Source: Aliivibrio sifiae (GTDB lineage Bacteria; Pseudomonadota; Gammaproteobacteria; Enterobacterales; Vibrionaceae). Taken from it: a DNA stretch of 64,000 nt. The stretch is taken from the NCBI RefSeq assembly GCF_002954715.1, contig NZ_MSCP01000005.1, positions 9,172-73,171 on the forward strand, written 5' to 3'. Position numbers and translations under genes: made by a program. Below, piece after piece: positions 1 through 6,620 of the stretch (position 1 is the stretch's first letter; each line of letters starts with the position of its first letter). Below the pieces are notes generated by a model. It was not told the DNA's origin. It did not search any database and saw only the letters and a program-made list of their open reading frames with translations.

Positions 1-9
1 TTTAATTCC

Positions 10-606
10 CTATCTTTTTTTAGTTTCTGATATTTTATGCAGTAATAGGGTGGCACAGTTGTCATCTGGTGCAGTAGACACATGCTCCGCGATAAACATC
101 CCCCCATGACCATTAATAATATCCACCAATCGACCAGGCTCATCCATGATGATGAAATTGGGTAACGGCTCAATCAATACGTTTTCATCATTAAAGCATC
201 GGCTAATGGTCTCTTCATTGGAATAAATCACGCCTGCTTTTCGTTCAATACTAGGATCATCTAACGTCGATTCAAAGCCATGCGCTTCATAAAGATAGGT
301 TAATAGAATAAAAAGATGATCTGCATCGGTAAATTTTTCGCCATACTCACAATTTACTTTATGTAACTCCCCTAATTTTTGCTCTAGGCTTTTTCCCTTG
401 CGTCCTTGGGCAATAATAACTTTGAGGTCTTTCTTAATGATAGCGTTACACGGTAACGCCATTTGATTTTTTAAAAATTTATTCAGCCGCTCATTGCGTT
501 TTTTCATTGGCACAAATTGAGAGACTCTGTCGATGTAACTGTACAAATGAAGTAAAGCAAGGGTGGTAAGCTCAGTAAATGCTTGGTGATACTTTAGTTT
601 GCTCAT
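10..606 (-). CDS. Hypothetical protein, 198 aa
   Basis: A complete ORF opens with MSKLKYHQAF and ends in KISETKKR before a TAG stop. I do not recognise the family. There is no signal peptide or membrane segment. The N-terminal 90 residues are helical and basic, and the C-terminal half has a more mixed composition (FIIMDEPGRLVDIINGHGG). It is read away from the origin-like region and has an 18-base perfect palindrome about 115 bases upstream that could be its operator. Soluble and probably cytoplasmic. The gene is likely real because of its length and normal composition. Function is unknown. Confidence 0.6.
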   Translation of the reverse strand: MSKLKYHQAFTELTTLALLHLYSYIDRVSQFVPMKKRNERLNKFLKNQMALPCNAIIKKDLKVIIAQGRKGKSLEQKLGELHKVNCEYGEKFTDADHLFILLTYLYEAHGFESTLDDPSIERKAGVIYSNEETISRCFNDENVLIEPLPNFIIMDEPGRLVDIINGHGGMFIAEHVSTAPDDNCATLLLHKISETKKR

Positions 607-718
607 AATTCTTGTTCATGTCAGTAAAACGGCTCAGTGGGAGCCGATAATAGACGGTTATTTTATCAGGAAATGAAAAAAGTCTATGTTATTGATGTGA
701 TTTTTCATTTAAAAATGC

Positions 719-736
719 GTTTTAACGCGTTAAAAC
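719..736. repeat. 18-bp perfect palindrome
   Basis: GTTTTAACGCGTTAAAAC reads the same on both strands and sits in the gap upstream of the minus-strand gene that starts at 606. Perfect palindromes of this length are usually operators or protein-binding sites. No cognate regulator can be assigned. Confidence 0.6.
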
Positions 737-1084
737 CGTTTTTAAATACAAAGTGATGCCACTAAAGAGGCCTGAAAGGGTAATGACTCGATGATGCGTT
801 AAGTTAGTAGACCAGAGTCATTCACGACCACGTTATTGTTTGTAAGCCCATAGAGAAAGAAATAACGCCTAATTAAAAGTAACCTCAGCCCCTTTCCTGC
901 CAAGATGCTCTTAAGTGCGTTGAGTTGTCAGAGTGTATTGTATCTTCCTGTCGGATGACGAAAGAAATGTTCAGCGCAGCCAGTAGACAGATAAAGTGGT
1001 TGTTTTTGAGGAATAGAACTGGCTGGGGGCCCGTTAATTTTCTTATAAAGGTTTATTTGTGTATGGAGAGTAGATTGAAAATTA

Positions 1085-1253
1085 ATGGGAGGTATCAATA
1101 GCTCTTATTCTTTTTCTCTTAAATATTTATTTAATTATTTATATAAATACAAAGTACTAATACGTTAGTACTCATAACCGCAGCCGCTTATTGTTTCCAT
1201 TTCTAGGGCTTTTTTTTAAGGTGACTTTCTTGCACTACTTTTGTTGTGGATAA
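1085..1253. other. Candidate replication origin (oriR): DnaA box plus AT-rich DNA
   Basis: TGTGGATAA at 1245-1253 is the complement of the consensus DnaA box TTATCCACA. Next to it lies a very AT-rich run (about 1085-1160) with an inverted repeat AGTACTAA/TTAGTACT at 1153-1172. The site is roughly 150 bases downstream of the rep stop codon. In IncFII-like replicons RepA acts in cis on an origin placed downstream of its own gene, and that origin carries a single DnaA box. The arrangement here fits that model. The role is inferred from position and motif only. Confidence 0.5.
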
Positions 1254-1405
1254 AGAAATAGGGTAAGGATTAGTAATAAAAAATGGAATAATTGATCGTT
1301 TTATTGGTTCAACAAGAAAATGGTAAGCATAAAAGGAGCGTAATTTGTCAATTAGGTTGGTTCAGACGTGCGAATGCCTCCGCTTGCGCGGATACGTTAA
1401 TCACA

Positions 1406-2233
1406 TTAATGAGGGGATAACTGAGGTAGATACGCTTCAAAGACGGTTTTAACGCTCTGAGCTACGCCATTGAGCTTCTCTGCATTAAACACTTCTTGCA
1501 CACCAGAGGCAAGGTTTCTAAACGACATCCAAGAAAAGCGTAAGCCTTTTTCTTCTTGGCGTTTTCGAGAGGCAATGATCAACGCACAAATATTACTGTA
1601 GCGAACCACTTTTAAATCAGAGAAGAAACGTTCACTGAATTGTTTATACGCAGGCGCACTGCGAATAGTGCCTTCTTTCATATCAACACACACGTTGACA
1701 CGTTCACTGTGCAGATAACCGGCGCGTTTTAGATACGAGATCGCTTTAGCAAACGACTTCGGCGAAATATAACGACCAAAACGCAGTGCATAATCTTCTT
1801 GTAAATGATCATAGCTAATCGTTTTAAGGCCAGCTTCCGTGGGTAATCCAATACGGCCACCGATTAAGTCGGTATTCACAATGATGCAAGCAAGCACGCT
1901 CGCCACTAAACGTCGGCATTGAATGTTATTCACGCCTTCACCGCCCCAGGCATTCAGCGCTGGAAAACGATTAGGGTTATCAATGAACTCTTCACACGAT
2001 TTTAAAATACGCGCGTATTCAGGCGGCAAAGTTTCCCATTTACCGCTGCGCAGCAAACGTCGAGAGCGAAAATCAAATTTAAAGGGATTCTTAGGCTTCT
2101 TATTGTTTTCTTCTTCAACCACAGAATGATGAAGCGAGATCAGCTCTTGCTTACGCACTTTACGTTTAGCACGATACTCAGCGTCATACTCTTTTTTGGA
2201 TTGGAGTGTAAAGTGAAGATCAGAAGGATTCAT
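1406..2233 (-). CDS. Putative plasmid replication initiator (RepA-like)
   Basis: About 275 aa from the chosen start, basic and without membrane segments. The middle (RRLVASVLACIIVNTDLIGGRIGLPTE, then SYLKRAGYL) resembles the winged-helix core of plasmid initiators, with a loose RepFIIA-like feel. The family call is not firm. I chose the ATG at 2233 (MNPSDLHF) over upstream in-frame ATGs because GAGG lies nine bases before it and a leader ORF overlaps it. The leader upstream, an antisense-RNA-like segment and a DnaA-box origin downstream together make an initiator the best reading. Expression is probably set by translational coupling to the leader. Confidence 0.55.
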   Translation of the reverse strand: MNPSDLHFTLQSKKEYDAEYRAKRKVRKQELISLHHSVVEEENNKKPKNPFKFDFRSRRLLRSGKWETLPPEYARILKSCEEFIDNPNRFPALNAWGGEGVNNIQCRRLVASVLACIIVNTDLIGGRIGLPTEAGLKTISYDHLQEDYALRFGRYISPKSFAKAISYLKRAGYLHSERVNVCVDMKEGTIRSAPAYKQFSERFFSDLKVVRYSNICALIIASRKRQEEKGLRFSWMSFRNLASGVQEVFNAEKLNGVAQSVKTVFEAYLPQLSPH

Positions 2234-2345
2234 GAGACACATCCTCAACATAATCACACAAAGCATAAGCTAAGGTATTACGATGATAGGAGTGGTGTCT
2301 GGATTTTCTCTGCTGCAAGGGGCAGCCATGGATTTCATTTGGCAT
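2220..2345 (-). CDS. Leader peptide ORF overlapping the rep start, 41 aa
   Basis: A short ORF begins MPNEIHGCPL and ends YVEDVSHESF. Its TGA stop (2220-2222) lies just inside the rep gene, so the two ORFs overlap by 14 bases in different frames. A weak GAGA lies ahead of its ATG. In IncFII- and IncI-type replicons a leader peptide (Tap or RepY) is translated so that ribosomes reach and open the rep start, and an antisense RNA blocks this. The geometry matches that scheme. The peptide sequence itself is not recognised. Confidence 0.45.
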   Translation of the reverse strand: MPNEIHGCPLQQRKSRHHSYHRNTLAYALCDYVEDVSHESF

Positions 2346-2369
2346 AATTAGATTCTCGAAAGTTTATAG

Positions 2370-2496
2370 GGTTGCTTGGGTGCGAAACCAAACAATATGA
2401 TCAATCTATAGTAAAAGATCTAAAAGATCAACTGATTGTTTTTTGACAGATTTTAGACACAAAAAAGCCGACCCTTTCGAGAAAGTCGGCTTTTTT
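2370..2496 (+). ncRNA. Candidate antisense RNA controlling rep
   Basis: The plus strand opposite the rep leader carries a stem-loop near 2373-2396 (TTGcTTGG / CCAAaCAA around an 8-base loop GTGCGAAA). The strong terminator at 2461-2496 follows. A short transcript ending there would be complementary to the rep leader mRNA, as CopA is in R1. No clear promoter was found, so the start is a guess. Confidence 0.3.
2461..2496. terminator. Strong bidirectional intrinsic terminator
   Basis: A 12-bp perfect stem (AAAAAAGCCGAC / GTCGGCTTTTTT) encloses a 12-base loop. It has A and T runs on the outer sides, so it can stop transcripts from either strand. It isolates the rep region from the plus-strand genes that follow. 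Confidence 0.85.
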
Positions 2497-2551
2497 GCAA
2501 ATGCTATATAGTCAAATTCGCGGTCTGACACATTTTAATTCTGAAAAATAC

Positions 2552-2681
2552 ACTACATAGAAAACTATGTAGTAGCGTGCTATGTAATGCACTTTTGACT
2601 CCAGAACTTAGAATCATTATAAATTTAACGTTAAAAAAAGTCCAGTTTAAAAAGAAGAATTTTAATTACATTAATGTAATT
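2552..2681. promoter_or_regulatory. Two palindromic operator candidates upstream of small HTH gene
   Basis: ACTACATAG / CTATGTAGT (2552-2573, 4-base spacer) is followed by a further CTATGTA half-site near 2580. A second, perfect 18-bp palindrome AATTACATTAATGTAATT lies at 2664-2681. Both sit within 210 bases ahead of a tiny helix-turn-helix gene (start 2759), which suggests autoregulation or control by another plasmid regulator. Confidence 0.45.
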
Positions 2682-2758
2682 GGTTAGCCTTAAGTCACTT
2701 CTTGTTTTAAACTAGTCATAATTGACAGGTTATAGAACAACGGGCATACTAGACAAAT

Positions 2759-2926
2759 ATGACAGGTAAAAAGATCACTGAATTTCAAAAAACAGCTAAT
2801 GAAAAAGGCTGGACATTTATTGAAATAGCAAAGCGCTGGGAGCTATCAGAAAGAACTCTATCTCGCATAGCTTCGAAGGGAAAAACAAGAGATATGGATG
2901 CAGTAAGAGGCCTCCCAAAAAAATAA
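2759..2926 (+). CDS. Small helix-turn-helix protein, 55 aa
   Basis: The ORF starts MTGKKITEFQKTANEKGWTF and ends GLPKK before TAA. Residues about 17-40 (TFIEIAKRWELSERTLSRIA) have the pattern of a helix-turn-helix, in which an AKRWELSERTLSR recognition unit follows a short helix. It is too short to carry another domain. The palindromes upstream suggest it binds its own control region. It is probably a small DNA-binding regulator. Confidence 0.55.
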   Translation: MTGKKITEFQKTANEKGWTFIEIAKRWELSERTLSRIASKGKTRDMDAVRGLPKK

Positions 2927-2998
2927 TTTTTGGCGCTAACTAAGATAGGCGGCAACCTACTTAGTTAGCTAAACACACTAAATAAAAAGGTATTTAGC

Positions 2999-3238
2999 AT
3001 GTCTACACTAAAGCTTATCAATAAAGACGTCACAACAAAACTATTTCCTGAACTTACGGAGAAACAATCCCAAGTTCTCATGTTTTGGGCTCTAGGCGGA
3101 AATCTATCAGCATACGCTAAGTTTACAGGTCTAGATTTATCTAACCTGCGTAGAACCTTAGTTCGGTGTGAAGAAAAGTTAAACGTAAAAGAAAAGCAAT
3201 TACGCTCATTAATATTGATGAGGGTAATAGTTCAGTAA
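2999..3238 (+). CDS. Small LuxR-type HTH-like protein, 79 aa
   Basis: Residues about 19-63 (LTEKQSQVLMFWALGGNLSAYAKFTGLDLSNLRRTLVRCEEKLNV) follow the LuxR/GerE pattern: a leading LTxxQ, a helix-turn-helix, then a final amphipathic helix. The typical invariant residues are only partly kept. It has no receiver or ligand domain. It lies 70 bases after the preceding small HTH gene in the same direction and may be co-transcribed with it. Probably a small DNA-binding regulator. Confidence 0.5.
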   Translation: MSTLKLINKDVTTKLFPELTEKQSQVLMFWALGGNLSAYAKFTGLDLSNLRRTLVRCEEKLNVKEKQLRSLILMRVIVQ

Positions 3239-3349
3239 TAATCAATAAATACCACCATATTTCACATGATATTTCTGGATAAAACATCTCAGAAAATTTT
3301 TAATAAATAAGCTACCTTAATATAATTAATTAAATTAAGGTGGCTTATT

Positions 3350-3850
3350 TTGAAATTACAACGTTCAAATATACTGTTAGCTTCTTTTTCTTTATTTGGA
3401 TTACTTGGCTGGTTTCTGTATATATTCAATCCTCAAGTCAATGAACCCCATCCTCTTCAATATGATTTGTTGTCTCCATCAATGACCGTTTCTTACGTCA
3501 GAAGCCAAGTTTGGTATCACTCAAGAGGAAAGTTGGTTGAACTCAAATCAATACTTGGCCAAAACTTAAATAATCGAACTCTAAAAATTAAAATAGAAAA
3601 CATGTTAAAGCATAGAACATCGGTTTATATAAACGAGTTTAACAGTTTAAAATCATCAATTCCTAGGCTAGGAAATTGGTATAAGGAAAACTTCGACTTT
3701 AAAAACTTTCTGAATGATGTAAATATCATTGCTTGTGATGAAAACAAATCCATTCCTGTAAAAATAGATGAAATAACGGATGTTATGGAACTCTATCAAA
3801 ATAAAACAACTGAAAAACTATCCTATAAATTAAAAAATATCAGAGGCTAA
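3350..3850 (+). CDS. Small single-pass membrane protein, 166 aa
   Basis: It starts with TTG behind an AAGGTGG ribosome site. One hydrophobic segment at residues 8-26 (LLASFSLFGLLGWFLYIF) anchors a polar, lysine-rich domain of about 135 residues, probably on the periplasmic side. There are no recognised motifs. It ends one base before the ElbB paralogue starts, so the two are translated together. Function is unknown. Confidence 0.55.
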   Translation: MKLQRSNILLASFSLFGLLGWFLYIFNPQVNEPHPLQYDLLSPSMTVSYVRSQVWYHSRGKLVELKSILGQNLNNRTLKIKIENMLKHRTSVYINEFNSLKSSIPRLGNWYKENFDFKNFLNDVNIIACDENKSIPVKIDEITDVMELYQNKTTEKLSYKLKNIRG

Positions 3851-3851
3851 C

Positions 3852-4502
3852 ATGAAAAAGAATATCGCTATAATATTATCTGGATGTGGCTATTTAGATG
3901 GTGCGGAAATTAATGAATCCGTATTAACAATGCTTGCATTAGAAGAGGCAAATATAAGCTATAACATTTTTTCTTTAAATAAAAACCAACACCATGTAGT
4001 AAACCATCAAACCGGAGATGAAGAACAAGGTGTCAGAAACATACTCGTCGAAAGTGCAAGAATAGCGAGAGGTAACATACAAGATATCAAAGAGCTGGAA
4101 GTCAAAGAATTTGATGGCATCATTGTCATTGGTGGTTTTGGCGTTGCTAAAAATCTATCTAACTTTGCGATCCTAGGCGAAAAGTATTCTATCGATGATG
4201 ATATTGAAAAAGTGTTATCTCAATTTAAAGAGCAACAAAAAGCGTCTGCATACATGTGTATATCGCCAGTTCTACTTCCTAAGATTTATGATAAGCCTAC
4301 ATGCACCATCGGAAATGACGCAGACACAGCCTCTATTATCGAGAACCTTGGAGGCCAGCATATAGAAGTACAATCAGATCAAGTTTGTATCGATCAAAAA
4401 AATAAAATCATTACCACACCGGCCTATATGTTATGTGGTTCTATTCTAGAGGCGAGAAAAGGAATATCAAAGTTAGTTAGTGAATTTAAACAGATGCTAT
4501 GA
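3852..4502 (+). CDS. elbB: ElbB-like DJ-1/PfpI family protein
   Basis: 216 aa, the normal ElbB length. The N-terminus (IAIILSGCGYLDGAEINESVLTMLALE), the middle (DGIIVIGGFGVAKNLSNFAILGE), the nucleophile-elbow region (AYMCISPVLLPKIY) and the tail (KIITTPAYMLCGSILEA) all match the ElbB branch of the DJ-1/PfpI superfamily. E. coli ElbB is a glyoxalase-like enzyme once linked to isoprenoid synthesis. It is normally chromosomal, so a plasmid copy is unusual. It overlaps the next gene by ATGA and directly follows a membrane protein gene, which gives a three-gene unit. Confidence 0.85.
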   Translation: MKKNIAIILSGCGYLDGAEINESVLTMLALEEANISYNIFSLNKNQHHVVNHQTGDEEQGVRNILVESARIARGNIQDIKELEVKEFDGIIVIGGFGVAKNLSNFAILGEKYSIDDDIEKVLSQFKEQQKASAYMCISPVLLPKIYDKPTCTIGNDADTASIIENLGGQHIEVQSDQVCIDQKNKIITTPAYMLCGSILEARKGISKLVSEFKQML

Positions 4503-4840
4503 TTTTCTTTTTATCTATTACTATAAATTTCATTCTCTTTTTACTGTTACTAAAAAAAGAAAACATTCACACTGGAGAGGTGGTATACATAAAAGATACA
4601 CGAGAGTTATATATAGACGCCTTAATGTTGTGTTCATTTAGAGAGCGCTCATCTAATCATCAACTATTTGAATTCATTCTAAATAATAAAAGTGTTACTT
4701 TTCACGATATTAAAGTGAACATCTTTCCACACGTAGATAAAAACATTAAAAAATCAATCGCATCATTACGATTACCTAGTGATTTCATCATATTAGATGG
4801 CGATAATGTATTTTTATCAAAAAATATAAAAACACGTTAA
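4499..4840 (+). CDS. Small membrane-anchored protein, 113 aa
   Basis: Its ATG overlaps the elbB stop (ATGA). Residues 1-18 form a hydrophobic anchor followed by KK, with a soluble domain of about 90 residues after it. The domain contains a possible winged-helix-like part (LFEFILNNKSVTFHDIKVNIFPHVDKNIKKSIASLRL). I do not recognise the family. Coupling to elbB suggests a shared role. Confidence 0.5.
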   Translation: MIFFLSITINFILFLLLLKKENIHTGEVVYIKDTRELYIDALMLCSFRERSSNHQLFEFILNNKSVTFHDIKVNIFPHVDKNIKKSIASLRLPSDFIILDGDNVFLSKNIKTR

Positions 4841-4844
4841 CTAT

Positions 4845-4871
4845 AGTAGAAGTGGGCTACCCACTTCTACT
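4845..4871 (+). terminator. Hairpin after the elbB unit
   Basis: A perfect 12-bp stem (AGTAGAAGTGGG / CCCACTTCTACT) with a 3-base loop lies just after the last stop codon of the three-gene unit. The T-run after it is poor, so it may be an RNA-stabilising hairpin or a weak terminator. Confidence 0.5.
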
Positions 4872-5096
4872 CACTTCCTCTAACAACCACCTACTTCTTA
4901 CCCACTTACATCATCAATATTTACATCAATTAAATTGAACGTAACAATAATGACCATAAAACAATAAAAAAACTCGTACATATAATTTAAGTGCATGATA
5001 TTAAAATTGATTATTTTTGTTCTTAATCACCACGAAATAAATAATACATTAACTTATTATATCTACATTACATTAATCAAATTAATAGGTACTTAT

Positions 5097-5303
5097 ATGG
5101 CACAACTATCTATTCCTGTTAGAGATGGATTACCTAGTGATATTACCGATCTAGCAACTGAATTTGGATATAAAGTACATGGCAATGGTGGGACAACAAA
5201 ATTAATCTCCGATATTTTAGAATCGATTATCTTGAAACATAATCATCCTAAATCTAATTTTGACCTGACCCAACTAATTGAAAAAAAAGCCAAACCTAAT
5301 TAA
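5097..5303 (+). CDS. Small ribbon-helix-helix-like protein, 68 aa
   Basis: I chose the ATG at 5097 because AGG lies seven bases ahead; an upstream extension would add an unlikely hydrophobic leader. The protein begins MAQLSIPVRDGLPSDITDLA, a short beta strand followed by a helix. A second helix then starts at a TTKLISDILESII cap. That is the shape of ribbon-helix-helix regulators and relaxosome accessory proteins. The fold call is by eye and weak. Confidence 0.45.
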   Translation: MAQLSIPVRDGLPSDITDLATEFGYKVHGNGGTTKLISDILESIILKHNHPKSNFDLTQLIEKKAKPN

Positions 5304-5517
5304 TAAAATTTTTGCTCTTTAATAACCAGCGCCAAGGCTTATCATCTCCCGGATTATTCACGTGTGAACGTCAAGACGCCCTCTTTGATGATTAACGACA
5401 AATGCCCGTAATAATTTGTCAGTGTCCCAAGGACATATCACCCCCTATTTGGCAGGGTAATCAATGCATCCGATTGATTGTAATGTGAGTTGGATTTTAC
5501 TTTTGGAAGGACTCATT
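5304..5517. promoter_or_regulatory. Hairpin-rich gap before the transfer operon
   Basis: The gap holds GACAAAT / ATTTGTC (5397-5420) and AATCAAT / ATTGATT (5459-5479), both with short loops, separated by a C-rich stretch. It probably contains the promoter or leader for the transfer genes. A protein-binding role is possible given the ribbon-helix-helix-like gene just upstream. Confidence 0.3.
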
Positions 5518-5667
5518 ATGTCAAAACTTAAAAAAAGCAACGTAGATAAAGCGATCCAATTTACTCAACCTCTTTCTTATCGCGTTTTACACTGGCACCG
5601 AGACAACAATGGCAATGTCATTAAAACTTTTATGCCTCTCAAGCCATATCAAACCCTGCAACACTAA
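5518..5667 (+). CDS. Hypothetical small protein, 49 aa
   Basis: The start at 5518 is supported by GGAAGG seven bases ahead. The product (MSKLKKSNVDKAIQFTQPLS then YRVLHWHRDNNGNVIKTFMP) is basic and soluble with no membrane segment. It is not recognised. It is placed as the first short gene ahead of the transfer operon. Confidence 0.45.
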   Translation: MSKLKKSNVDKAIQFTQPLSYRVLHWHRDNNGNVIKTFMPLKPYQTLQH

Positions 5668-5738
5668 TATCCTAAGTTACCTAATCTCATTTTACTGAGT
5701 GATATTAGGTAACTTCCCCTCTAAAAAGTAGGCCATTA

Positions 5739-5960
5739 ATGATTATCATCTCACCTACCCGTATAGGAAAAAGCTCACCTCATCGACTGTTTTGGGTAAC
5801 CCCTTCAATGAACAGTAAGGATAACGTAATGAAGCCGGTACAAACTCAAGAGATCATCGACAATCCATTGATGCCGTTGAGCTGGAAACCCAAAAAACAC
5901 ATCACAAACCCAACTGGTTTAACAATCGAGCGGGGAACGAATGATTTCAAAAACAATTAA
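5739..5960 (+). CDS. Hypothetical protein at the head of the T4SS operon, 73 aa
   Basis: A short, proline- and lysine-rich soluble product overlaps the VirB3-like gene by 20 bases. An internal ATG at 5829 with AAGGA upstream is an alternative start that would give 43 aa. There is no signal peptide. Only its place in the operon suggests a link to conjugation. Confidence 0.4.
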   Translation: MIIISPTRIGKSSPHRLFWVTPSMNSKDNVMKPVQTQEIIDNPLMPLSWKPKKHITNPTGLTIERGTNDFKNN

Positions 5961-6297
5961 TCCAAAACTCAAACACACCTCAGCCCTAAAAAATATCACC
6001 CTCATTCTAGGCCTTCCTGTGGAAGTCTTCGCCATTACCTTACTCTTTAGTGGGTTTGGAGCAGGCTTATTGATTTCATTGAGTGGGCTTTTTATTGGTT
6101 TATTACTTGGGCTAGGGTGGTCCTTACTGCTGTTTACCCCAATGCGCCACATTCATAAAGACGATCCTTATGCATGGCGACTTTGGATGCACTCCTTAGT
6201 TCGCACCACCTTTAGTTCAATGAGTATCGAAAAAAAAGACGTTCGCGTCTTATTGACTCATCGAGTCATTCCTTTTTATCAATGGAGAAAAAAATGA
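5941..6297 (+). CDS. virB3: VirB3-like T4SS inner-membrane protein
   Basis: 118 aa. Hydrophobic segments at about residues 18-60 are followed by the positive stretch HIHKDDPYAWRLWMHSLVR, which resembles the RDP-containing segment after the membrane hairpin of VirB3/TrbD proteins. VirB3 works with the VirB4 ATPase in the inner membrane during pilus assembly. It overlaps the next gene by ATGA. The order here is B3 before B2, unlike Agrobacterium. Confidence 0.65.
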   Translation: MISKTINPKLKHTSALKNITLILGLPVEVFAITLLFSGFGAGLLISLSGLFIGLLLGLGWSLLLFTPMRHIHKDDPYAWRLWMHSLVRTTFSSMSIEKKDVRVLLTHRVIPFYQWRKK

Positions 6298-6608
6298 AAC
6301 ACACTCACATTAATCTTTTGCTTCTTCCTCTCTTTCCCGCTCTAGCTTACGCGCGCTCTGTCGATTTAGGCTCAAGTGGCGGTGGTATCTTTGGTCCCAT
6401 TGCCGACTTCTTCCAAGAGATCGTCGATTTTCTTGGAGGCACTGGCACTCTGTTTGTCATTTTTGTCGCTCTGGTGGCAGGCATTGGCTTATGGGTATTC
6501 ATCCCCAAACAAGCAGGTGCCGCCATGGGTTGGGTTTTTCGAGGCTGTATTGGTGCCATTGGATTATTTGGTATCGGTACGCTCATCACTTGGTTACAAG
6601 GATTCTAA
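6294..6608 (+). CDS. virB2: VirB2-like conjugative pilin
   Basis: I chose the ATG at 6294 because GGAG lies eight bases ahead and it overlaps the virB3 stop. The 104-aa product has a signal peptide (LLLLPLFPALAYA) and a short polar Gly/Ser segment. Two hydrophobic segments follow (about 48-66 and 77-97), separated by a positive loop. This is the VirB2/TrbC pilin plan. Confidence 0.7.
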   Translation: MKHTHINLLLLPLFPALAYARSVDLGSSGGGIFGPIADFFQEIVDFLGGTGTLFVIFVALVAGIGLWVFIPKQAGAAMGWVFRGCIGAIGLFGIGTLITWLQGF

Positions 6609-6620
6609 ACAGGAGACATT

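Larger units (their letters stand above)
607..1405. other. Non-coding stretch between hypothetical gene and rep
   Basis: About 800 bases without a convincing gene on either strand. It contains a small hairpin near 632-648 (CGGCTC/GAGCCG), a perfect palindrome at 719-736, a strongly AT-rich run near 1085-1160, an 8-bp inverted repeat at 1153-1172 and a DnaA-box match at 1245-1253. The second half is best read as the replication origin, described separately. Confidence 0.6.
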
